Origin: Stichopus chloronotus
Taxonomy: Eukaryota > Echinodermata > Holothuroidea > Aspidochirotida > Stichopodidae
Assembly: GCA_021234535.1 (NCBI GenBank)
Contig: CM037829.1
Span: 27,810,962 to 27,874,961 of the forward strand
DNA length: 64,000 nucleotides
Reading direction: 5' to 3'
In this document: positions 22,401 to 34,400 of the stretch, in pieces
Layout: every line of letters begins with the position of its first letter
Position numbering within the stretch: position 1 is the first letter of the stretch
Position numbers and translations under genes: made by a program
The notes under the pieces: generated by a model
What the model was told of the DNA's origin: nothing
What the model saw: the letters and a program-made list of their open reading frames with translations, nothing else
Database searches by the model: none

Positions 22401-25400
22401 GTCGAAAATGAAACAAACAATGGTGAAAGATGAAGTTTCAAATAACAGTAGCATAATAGGCGTCATGATTGGTTGAATTTATTGTCTGCTAGTTTGGCAA
22501 AATTTAGTTGTCCTCTTCAACCTTAACAAACTAATTTGTAGTTCATAATTGAAGCTAGACTGCTGTATGATAGGGAATCGTGCTTTGTGCAATCTAAAAA
22601 CATACATTTCTTACCCGATTTAGTTTATTTCTTACAGTATGTGCAAGGAAATTCTGAATAAACTTTTAATGTTGATTTCTTAAACTATCCCTGACTGACT
22701 TACAGTAACTGTAGCAGCCTGAAGGATACTGTAAGTGAGCAGTGTACTTGATCATGCATCACTGAACTTTGTCGCCCAGTTGAAGTTGTAACTGTGGCTT
22801 GTTGCATTGTCAATGTGTGTGATACTGTACTTTCAAACTGGCTCATGAACATCCTTCATAATGTAAACTTAACTTTGTGCATATTTGAACAGCTGCAATA
22901 AAAGCTTGCATCCCGCTTTGTGGCTTGTACTGTATATATCAGTATATAATTTGCTCTTTGTAAGCAAACAGTGCACTACAGTTTGTTACTGTTGGAGTGG
23001 TGATCGCTTGCAAATATATCTGAATGATACAACAACAAAATCTCTCTGATATTAATATTTTACGGACAGCAAAGTTTCCACAGAAATCGCACATCCCATC
23101 GATGATGGGTCGTTCCGCTTTTTGTTGACTCCTTGTGATAGAAACCGCATACTGTGAACGTTTAAAAGTGAATGCAAAAGGTACAGTACTGTATGTGGCA
23201 AAATGGCATTTTTCCAAGAGGAAAAAGCCCTGAGGAGGGGGGAAGTAATCTCAGAAAGGCAAAGTTGGAAAAGGATACGTTTGCCAGGAATGAGACAGGA
23301 AGTTTCTCAAAGAATTAAGTGTCATAAGGTTCATGGCAAATATTCTCTGATTTTGGAAGAGGTTACAGTAGGAAGGTTGCTTAGTGGACTTAGTGGACAA
23401 AGTTAGGTTGCAGATTGAGTATGGATCATATGTGCAGCCTCGGCCCAGGGGTGCCAGATGCTGTCTCAGTTCATGACCAGTCATCTATAGCATGTTAAAG
23501 AGAAGTGCAGTTGGTGTGTGGAGACAAGTATCTAATCATCATTCCCATCTTAGGAATGCTTGTGGAATACTAAGCCCCATAATGTGTATTTACTTCAAAA
23601 CAGACAGCCAGGCAAGCACAGTGAATCAAGATTTTTGTTTGCTTGATGTATACATACCTGAGACTTAATCATGAGCTTAGTCTTAAAGGGAAATAGGGCG
23701 TTTAGAATACCCCAACACGACATACAAAGAAAATAGCAGTAATTATTATTAAACCATTCAGTCTCATCGATAAACATCAGCCCCAAAGCTTCATCTCCTC
23801 AAAACATTATGCACGTTATGAGTAATGGAAGAGTCTCATTTGAATTTTGAAAAGTTTGGGTGAACAAATTAGTGTTGACCAACAAATACCGGAATTTCTA
23901 TCTGTGAGGAGCTTACTTCTTGAAAAGGACGCTTCTGTCCTTCCTTATTTTGAATAATCTATCATTCTATGTCCACAAACATTGGTTTCAAAAATAAGGA
24001 TGTTTGCTCTGAACAAACGCCCTATTTCCCTTTAAATACCAACACTGGACCTCCCGCTGTTTCAAAAAGTTGTACAGTACTCAGACCTTCATCATGTTAT
24101 CAAAACTCATGGAACTGATTTGTGTCTGTCTCTAAGTGTCTGTCTTCTGTCTGTTTTGGTCTGATCTGAAAGGTCTGATCCTCCCCCAGATCTTGGTCTG
24201 CCACATACTATGAGGGATCTGATATAGATCTGAGATCTGCATTTCATACTACACAATGATTTGAAAGTCACCATTCTCTCAGATGATTGTGTTAAAGGAC
24301 CATGGTGGACATTGTCAGCTAGACACTGGTGAGACTTGTGCAATTATGTACTGTATGTTCTTGTTAGCCTCGACAGAATGGTCTTCACTCTTCAGACCGG
24401 GTTGTCTGATTCAGACTTAGTGCTGGGTCTGCAGTAGGTTTGGACACAGGCAAGGAACCGGTTGAAAGTGTCGTATCTCGGCAGTGTTTACATTCATATG
24501 CAGCACTGTGCTTTTAAGGCATGTACTGTATCTGCCTCGACAGTGAATTCTGTTATGTAGCTAATTTAGTACATTAACAATAAACAGCTCTAAATGACAC
24601 ACCTGAGAGAGATAGCCACCTGGTCATTACTACCACATGAGGTAGTACAGTAGTTGTAGATGTGTCCTGGCTTTGCCAACAGTGCTTTGTGCTGGCTTGA
24701 TCCTCTTATAAGTTAAGAGAGTCATACATTAGTCACATCATAGACATATATACTTACCCCTTTCTCTTACTACTGCATTATCAGACATGCTTAACCACCC
24801 TTCTGAAAAATTGGGTGAATACCCTCACCAGTGAGTTTTGGGGAAGCTGCTGTACTCTACCTTGATTCTGGAGAAACTCCAAAGAACACTAAGTCATTGT
24901 GCAATAATTTACTAATTTATGTTATGCCTTATTTGTGACATCAGTAATGCACTGAAATGCAGCACAGTTTTGAGGAAATGCATACACTCTGCATGAAGTG
25001 CATTTTAAAGTAAAGTACAGTATGTACTTTGATCGGAGTTCCTGTCCTCATGGAAAATCTGGAAGAGTCATGAAAACTGAGGAAAGTATTTATTTCAAAA
25101 CCTGCAGAAGTCATGGAAAAGTCATGGAAATTGATTCCGTAGAGAGTGCAGGAACCCTGTTTGATTAAAGTTTTATCACTTTGCATCCACAGAAGACCAG
25201 AAACGCAGTGATCAAATATCAAACTTGTGAATGCAGCGTGCTTGAAAGGGACTCATTGAGTTAGCTCTCAAAAATTCATGATATTTTGTCACACCTGTTG
25301 AGTATTACTGTACTCATATGTTGATGGTAAATGGTCAAACAAAGAGATCTTGCAGGTACGTAATTGAAGCAACAATGATGGGGTAATTAACAACTAAAAA

Positions 25401-28400
25401 TGCTTAAAGTAATCTTGCAAACTTGTAACCAGACACTTTTCCCTGTTTTAAGGTATTAATTAAACATAGGCAGTTCCTGTTTATAAAATGCTACAATTTC
25501 TCACATTTTCTTTTAGAATAGATACATGACGATTGAGACTAATTAGAAGTATCGGCAGGCAATGATTTCTTTGAAGTTTGTCACAAAATAAACAGTATCA
25601 ATCAACTCAGCAAGCCATTTTAACTTCACCCTCAAACATTGAGGTTCATGAAAGGCCATTGCTGGAAAAAGACTTAAGTGCAATATTGGCTCAGATCTTT
25701 AGACTTTTGTTTATGAATACTCTTTGTTAATCTTTTGTTACTGTCGAAACTACAAACCAGGTCATAGGAATTCCTCATCAGTATCAATTAAAATATTATA
25801 GCTAGTGTTCTACAGTATCTGAAATTGTGGTTTGTTCAGCTTGGGGGAGTCTATTTATTGCAATGTACAGACAAACACTTGCATTGAAGAAAGAATACCA
25901 TTCAGTACATTTACAGTACACCAAAAAAATGCATTGAGAATAACAACCCAGTCCTGCCAACCTCTGAAATCCCCAAAACTGTACTTGGGAAGTGAAAAGC
26001 TGTATTTTGTTGCTTAAAACTACTGTATGTTACTGGAAATAACACTTCCCAGACCTTCTAGATAAAAAGCTTTAGGCCTGCAACATAAAAGTATTTGAAA
26101 CAGTGCAAAGCAATATCATAAAACACATTTTAAAGAAATAACCAAAACACCATATGTATGCTCAACGGGGTCCTTGAGCATATTTTTGCCTCTCCCACAT
26201 TAATGTTTCGCCTGTTGACGGCAAATGATTCTGCCCAAGATCAAACTCAATACTTGAAATGAAAAATGTTTTGACACAGATTTAGAAACTTGAAGTTTGA
26301 AGTGCATCTTTTATCAGACTGGTCCACTGAATGTTCTGGTGGTTGGGACAGATTCTACTTATGTTTTTCCCATGATGCAACCTTACTCTTCATTTTGCCA
26401 GAAGATGGGATGGGTAGATAGGTCCTCTAATAAGCCAGCCAGTACTGTACACTGTAACTCTGTCAACTTTTACATGCATGAGGTCCCAGGAAGTCTGATT
26501 CTTTAAACAGCTGTTTTGTTTTTTAGTAACTATGGTACTGTACAATATTGGAAGTTGTGTGCAGTGGGTTGTTGAAACGTCTTGCTTACCACTGATGCGA
26601 CAGTCGGTGGTTAAGGTGTGATGGTTTACTGCGTACTGCATCGATTAATGAGTTAGAATAGTTTAGAGGAGAAGTCTTGATTCAGGGAGCCAATCTCACA
26701 CTATCATGTTGCAAAATTTGGAGTCTTTGAAAAAAAAAAAAATAAACATCCAAATGTAAGGAAAATGCTCACAAGTAAACAATTTCTGGTCCAACTTGGA
26801 GATCGACTTACAGTAATGCTTGCTGTAGTTTGTTTTCAAAGTGTGATGATGGTTAATTGCAGATGAGAAAAGTTCTTAATGTGTTTGAATCCCAGACTTG
26901 TGGTAACATGGAATGTGAGAAGAATGAAATGTCTTTCTGATTTGGAACTTACAAAACTGTGTGGGCATTTAATTGTTTAACTAAATGCTCATGAGGGTAC
27001 TTGCTACAGTCATTTTAAAGCAAACCATTGTTTTGAACCAGGTTCATTGCTAGTCTTAATTTGAAATGAAAAGAGTCCTGAAAATTGTTCTGTTTTTTCA
27101 CTTTCAAGTAAGTCCCTAGTCACTGGGTCGAGATGTCCCACTTTCAAAATTATCACAAAGTAGGTTGAGGGGTAGCTATTGGTTCATTGAGCCCAAAGAG
27201 CTTCGGTAGATTTCCCTCTTTTTGATTCACTGATATGGAAGAATGATGTCATCACAAAAACAATTTTTTTTTCTCAGTCATTGTCAGAAATGTCAGGTGG
27301 TTGTTTAGTTGAATACAAAGTGTCGTTTTCCTTTCCAAGCTTAACTTGTCTTTAATACAAACAGATAATAAGGTTTTGTTCTGTCGTACCGTGGACATGC
27401 TTTGATTTTGCCGTCTGTGATGGAAATGTATATTTTTATTTTATTTTGCTTCAGATATTGTGAGCGAAATAATTAAATACGTCATTATTTAAAAGCCTCA
27501 GGTGGATTGTTTTTGTGGAGGACAACTGTACACAATCAGGGTTAATTTTTAGACATATCAGTTTCTCAAAGACTCAAGAACTGTAGCTTAAACTTCTTCG
27601 CTGTTGTTCAATGTTACCCTCTGCCCATTTGATTGCTATCTTCTCATCATACTTCCCATCTAATCTGAGTTGATTCAACTTCAATATTTTTTATATTATT
27701 ATTTAATCTTTGCTGTTGCCTTCTCTTCTTTAGATATGGAACACCGTTGACACTAAGCAGGGATATCTAACAAGGAACGGCCTATACAAAGCGCTAGCGT
27801 TGACGGCTTTAGCCCAGCAGGGGAAACCAGTGAATGATAAACTACTGGATGGCTTTGCAGGCCAAGGTATGTCAATTACCTTGTAGTGTCGCTGTTTTCC
27901 CACCCTGGAAAGTAAATGCTGTTCTAAGACAGTTTGAAAGTTGAAACAAAGTATTGGTACTTTCAGTCATTGTGATGGTGAGTTTGTGCCGATCCAACAG
28001 AAAGTGTGGATGGCTAATCAATGAAAAGGGAGCAACTTTGTTTTTTGTTTTGCTTCAGAATTACCGAAACCTTCCCTTGGAGATCTCTCAGACCTGAGAA
28101 CTTTAAGCACCCAACTTAGGAGAGAGAGGGCACCAAACATCCTTAGCTACAGCTTCAAACAACTGCAAGAGTTAGATACTGTGACAGTAAACCTTGTCCC
28201 AGAGAAGAAGGGATTGCTTCTGAAGCATGTGGAATATGAAGTCAAGAGTGCGGTGAGTATCAAGTGAGAATTCAAATCACCCTGCACCTCGGTAAAATGT
28301 CAGCATTTATGATAAAGTTTGCTTATGAATTGTAATTTTGAGCTTTTTGGGATGGCATGTGTGTTCATGTGTGTGCATTTGTGACACCTTGCTCATAAAC

Positions 28401-31400
28401 ATGGTATTTCAGTAAAGGGAGGCATGGCACAAGGTATGTTTGGTAAATAGATGTACCACATTGAACACAAGAGCCCTATTGTCTTAGGTGGATGTTAAAG
28501 TCATCAGGGGTCAGTTGTTGAATGCTTTGAAAACAGATCAAATGAAATAAACCACATGTTTGATAGGTGGGTGTACCACATTGAGTGAAAGAACCCTAGT
28601 GGTAATGGAAGAGAACAAAGGTCATTTTGGGTCATATCCCAACAAATATCTGAAAACCCAGTAAATGTGGTATCTCAAGAAGGGAAAACTAGATACATTT
28701 CAAGTTTGATATGTTTTAGTGTACCATACTTAATAAATGACACCTGTTGTTGTGAGTTGAGGTTGTTTCATTCGGAGTCAACAATGTTCTGATTGTGAAA
28801 CCTTTGTAAACACATTAAATCAGTAGTTGAAGCTTGGAACCAATGGACAGATTACATATTTAGTATGTAGTGGTTCCATGTTAATGAAATTTGTATTTTG
28901 TGAAGGATGTAGACTGTTTGAGATCACCTTGGGCTATATTTTGATTTTATTGTGACTTATGTTAAGCACAAGAAGCCTGTCAGTTGTCATTTTACTGGAC
29001 TCTATGTCATTATGATTGTATCGTTTGATATGAATGTTTTTTTTTTATCCTGCATTTACATCTTAAAAAAACCCTCACTTGACAATGTGTCACAGAATTT
29101 ATTAACATTCTATTATCATCAAAATTACAATGTGTCTTTCTTTGTACTCTATTGTACTCCATTGTACTCCATTGCTAAGCTTGCCATGATAGTGTATCTA
29201 TGTGACTGAAGGAAGGACTTCAAAGTGTGAAATGCTGATAGGATTTAAAAATGGCCTTAAAATGAGAAATGTCCGATAAGAATAAAAACCTTAAAAAATT
29301 GTTTTTGTTCATTCTGTTCCAACAGTTTTATAAATCCAACGTAGCCAGGAGGTATAATGACTTTCTTGCATTCAGTGAAACCCTCATGGTCAGGTTTCCT
29401 TACAGAATGGTGCCACCGTTACCCCCCAAAAAAATAGGAGGTAATTCTTTTTCAGTTGATACTTCATCAATTTTATCATTAATGTTTACATATATGTATT
29501 ACTTTTATGTTTCTTTATATATGACACAAAAGTTCTTCAGCTTTCAGCGATATTTCTGTAAGACATTATTTAAAACCAAGGATCATCCACCAATTAGGAT
29601 AAAGCTAGATCTTTTCCCCCCTGAGGTCGATTATGAAACCGTTAACGTGGTAACTTCTGTTGTGACCACCTTGTGCGCTGAGACGGTGGACTCGATGTTA
29701 CAGTATGTGATGAATACAATGTCTGTTGAATACTGTGATCTCAAGTTGGCTTATTAAGTCAGAACCTTAAATATTTTATGTGTGGAAGAAGGTTTTCCCT
29801 CTTTGGACTGAGGGAAAAATTCTCACTGCATTTACTGCTCGATGGATTGACTGGTGGTCATGAGTTTTCTTGAATGTATCTTCAGATCATTGACATACGT
29901 TGTGATAAATCGACACCAGAAAATGCTGTTTTTGTGTCCTAAAAAATGAGACATCTGCACCCAGAAACGCTCTGGAACTGCGACGTGTCATCATGAAACA
30001 CTCAACAATTATAAGCAAGTCGATACGATCACTGAGAGACTTTTGACGGCTTTATGTCAGGCTTACACGTATGAATGAGGAGATTAAGTTACCTCATTTC
30101 ACTTCTTGATAAGATGTGGATGAGGTCATCACCGACCACTTGAATTTTTCAGCAAAATTTGGAATGTTTTGCAAATGACTAGGTGCCACCTTCTGTGAAG
30201 AGCAGCAGGATGCCATGTATTGAATATTTTTCTCAGTTGTCACGATTCTGTGGATCCCTTTTCAGATGACTAGCTCAAAAAAGTTCTAACAAAAACCCTG
30301 AGACTTGTTACCAGGAAGATAGCGAAGGTTTTTGCTAGAATCTTTCCATGTCGTGTAATTCAGGGTAGTCGAGTTCATGTGAGTCTGACGTACAAGAAGA
30401 AAGTGCGATAGTACAGTTTGGAGATGTTCAGATGACTTGATCAAACCATTTTGTAGAACTTCCCTGTTGTAAGATATTGGAAGTTGTTTGATACTGTACT
30501 TCTGTTTTCAGTATCATTGCATTAATTAGCCATCACCCCTCTACCCCTGTCATACCATTGGTGACTTCTGGAGGTACCTGCAGTGTGCCTAGGCCAGGCT
30601 GCGCCACTTTGTGCCAAATCCTACACAGATGCAGTATTATATCTTACAATGAAGAATTTTACGCCTAACCAATTATTTGTGAACAAGCTATAAGACACTC
30701 AAATTTTTATGTATATGTTGATAACATGTTGAATGTTTATGACCTTGAGTCACTTTCAGTTTAATGTGTCAGTGTATTCCCTTCCCCATTATGACCATAC
30801 TCTCCTCATTTGATTTAACATGTCAAAACTTTCTTTTGAGTGTTTCAATTATTGTAATGGGGGGAAGGGGAAAGATGTGGTTTACTCATGAGTCATAGCT
30901 ATAGAATATCATCTGCATAAAAGAGGAAGTGTTTTGAGTGTTTCATGTATATTTTCTGCATATTGATTTAGTGTGAAATTTCAATTTCAAGTGTTTGCTC
31001 AAGAAATATGATTACATTAAATATTAAAGGGTGGAGGAGGAAATTGTTGGCAGTGACACCATTTTTGTATCTCAGATTGTTTATTATAAGTTTCAGTGTT
31101 TATGAGGTGTAATGAAAACGATAACAATATTATATTTAAGCTCAGATGTTTGTATTTCTGCAGCGGCATGTCTCATCAACGAAGCTGTTTCCACTTGCTT
31201 CAAAAAACAAAAAAAAAAAGAGGGAAGAGAAAGAACAACAAGTTTTGCTGCAAACTCTTAAGTCACTGGTTTTTTGTCTAACATTTGTGTCACGGTACCT
31301 CACCACTGACTTCGTTGAAATCAGAAATTCTACGTTTGGTTTTGGACTGTAAAAAGGCATAGTGTACCAGAAGTCTCTTCACTGATGTTAATTGTAGGAG

Positions 31401-34400
31401 AATAGAAATCAAGCAAAACTACATTCAAACAAAACTATGAAAATCTTCTCTCAGAATTATTGCTTATTATTATTAATTAAAGTACTTTATTGTGAAAAAA
31501 GGAAAGACAAAAGGGACAACGGCATTGTTTTCCCAGAGTATTAGACTGAGTAGAAGGTAGGTCCGAAGATGTCAGACAGTCACTTACGAAAGAAAAAGGA
31601 ATTGCTATACCAGATTGCTGTTAAACAACGCCATGCTTACCTTTCTATTGTTTTTTTTATTTCTGACAGCTAACAAAGAATTTATTGAGAACAGGAGAAA
31701 AGCGCTCACCCGCTTCTTGACTTTAGTCGTGAGGCATCCGTCATTCCATGAAAGTGAAATAACCAGATTTTTCCTTACCTTCACTGGCTCAGTAAGTTAA
31801 AGTTACCATCTTGTATACACATATGTACTATTTTTGCTATTTTAGTGATCAGCAAATCATGCCATTGTAGGGCTTTTTGAAACAAGTTTTAGGAACAAGA
31901 AAATCACAGTCTTATGGTAATTTTATGTGTGCCAGCTGTTTTAATCTTGTTGAGAAGAAGGTTGTGTGTGAATCAGTGTTGCTGTTGTTCAGATTGATAG
32001 TGTTGTTATTTATTATAAAAATGTGGTACAATTCCAATATGTTTGTGGACCAAGTGGGTGTCAGTTTTACAGAAAAATACCTTGCACGGTCATTACTGAT
32101 TATTCCTCATTTGTGACAGGATTTAAGGTGTCTTCCAGACTGTTCTTTTAAACAATCCCTTGATCTGACTGAGGGCAACCCTATGAGCACAACCTTCCCT
32201 GCGTACAAAGGTTTAGAGAGGTTGGAACATGTCAGAGACTTATTCTACTTTATAAGAAACATTTCCAAAAACCTTTGAAAACGAATGACTGAAGCTGAAA
32301 GGATGCAAACACAAATACTTTTAGGAGTGAGGTATTATTGTTGACTGTAGCTTCTGATTTGTCCGTAATTAATGTGCATGCAGCTATTGTATTTTTGAAA
32401 GTCTTTTTCTTTCTTTTTTTTTTGCAGGATATGCAGAACAAAATCAAGGAGCAGTTCAGAAATTTACCAGATGAATTTGTCACCAGCCCGTTGGCAGGGC
32501 AGTCAAAGGTAAAACAGCATCTGCACACTTGTACCACTCTGAATACCTCTAGCTGACAAATTTCATGGTTTGGGAAGAAAAAGTGCATTGGTTACATTAG
32601 CCTGTGAGAAGCAGGGTAGTTCTGTTAATTTGGACCTGCCTTGGTGATATTTTTGGTGTCCACCCTCAGACCAGCTAGACTGCCGTCATCAGTATTCTTC
32701 AGCAAACTTTCCCTCCTAATGGAACGTAATCATTATCCTGAAAGTGTGATGAAAATGGTTCCTTCATTTAGTGAGGATTCGCAAACTGAATCAAAGACAG
32801 GCAGAAATTTAACTGATGTACCTGGGGACACCATAATGTTAAACAATTTGGTTCCCTCAAAAGGAAAAGAATTACCTACCACCCACCAGTTAGTTTGCAT
32901 AAGGAATGTAGTTGATTGCTGTACGTGGATGTTTTACATCTTGTTGTACGTTGACTAGATTTATGTATGCCGTTCAATTATGGGGAGGTTCTTGTTTTAA
33001 AGTTTGTGAAAATGTCACAAAACATGACCCTTGACCCCACTTTTTGGCCAAGATTGTCTTTTGCATAGTTGAAATATGTATTTCATACAAGCACAAGCTG
33101 AAGTCTCCAGTGTTGCTATGTTCTGTGGGCAAGGGAAATGGTTACCGGTTCGGTACTTTGCGAAGAAGCCCTATAGTTTGAGAAAAGCAACGCTCGTCAA
33201 AAAGTCCGATTTTGGACTATTTGTCAAAACTGAAATTGACTGTCTAAAGTTTTGAGAGAGCAGTACTCCCTGAGAAGTTTCATTTAATGAAGACTATTTA
33301 TCAGTACTGACAGAGACTGTCATAGACACTGTGTGTCAATTTCTCATATAAACTTTACTGTTCCCAGATGAATTTATCTCACTGCTATAATAAACTTTCC
33401 ATGAAAAAGAGAGCTGCATAATTAATCTCTCTATGGTCTGGTTTGATCATGTTTTTTTTTCTCTCATTTCTTCTTTCCAGGAATTGGTTCCCATGGATAC
33501 CCAGGTACAATTTGGTAATAGCAAAGAACAAATCAAAAGGATGTTCAACAGTTTGAGTCACATTAAAGAAATTATAGATTCTGACGTCAGAAGAAAAATA
33601 GGTGAGTCTACCAAAGATCTTTACACTTTTGATAAAGAAAAGAAAAAGAAGCGAAAGCAAAAATTGAATCTAACGTGGTCATCAAATAATTAGGCATGAT
33701 TTCCATTTTTCAGATTTCATCACATCTGCTGTTAAGGAAATCTGTTTTAGGGATACCTCAGTTTTTTTCAGACACTTCCACACAGATATCTTGTTTTTTT
33801 CTGTGAGAACATATGCAACATATGCACAAGCACATGACTATGTACTTGAATGTCCTTCTTAGCTTTTTAATTTTTTTGACACATTTAATTGGTACTGTAT
33901 TTTAGATTCACCATTGTGGTGCTGTTACCAGAGAGGTCTGTCAAGGTCTCACTGCCATCTTGGACAGGTTGGTTGTGGGAGGGGAAAGCGGTGGGTCTCT
34001 TTGAGAAAGATTTACCCAATTTCCAAGTGGGAAATTCTTTTCTCCCACTTCACTCAAAAGTGTTACTAAAGGATCATTGGATTGGTGAGAGTTCCATTTT
34101 GTTTACAGGGTCTTTCTTTTTAATGTGTTATAGAACAGAGCCATATTTCAACTTCTGAGAATGTTGTTATTCAAGCCAGTTTTATCAGGCATTCCGAGCT
34201 ATGTCAACTTCCTGCAACTTTTTGTTCTGGTCAAATCAACTTCAAGTGGCCATGAGCCACCTGCAAGTTTTATGGCCCATTCACAGGGCATTATGTGTTT
34301 AAACAAATGATGTGAAAGATGAAAGATCACATGGTTTCCATAACGCCATCATAAAATGTTCCCTGTGGTTCTGAAGTACAATGATTGCAACCTTTCTCAA

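Noticed and set aside
33602..33693. Extension of SNX8 exon 8 into a lysine-rich tail (KEKKKKRKQK)
   Set aside because: It follows a good donor GTGAGT whose phase 1 matches exon 9 exactly; intronic.
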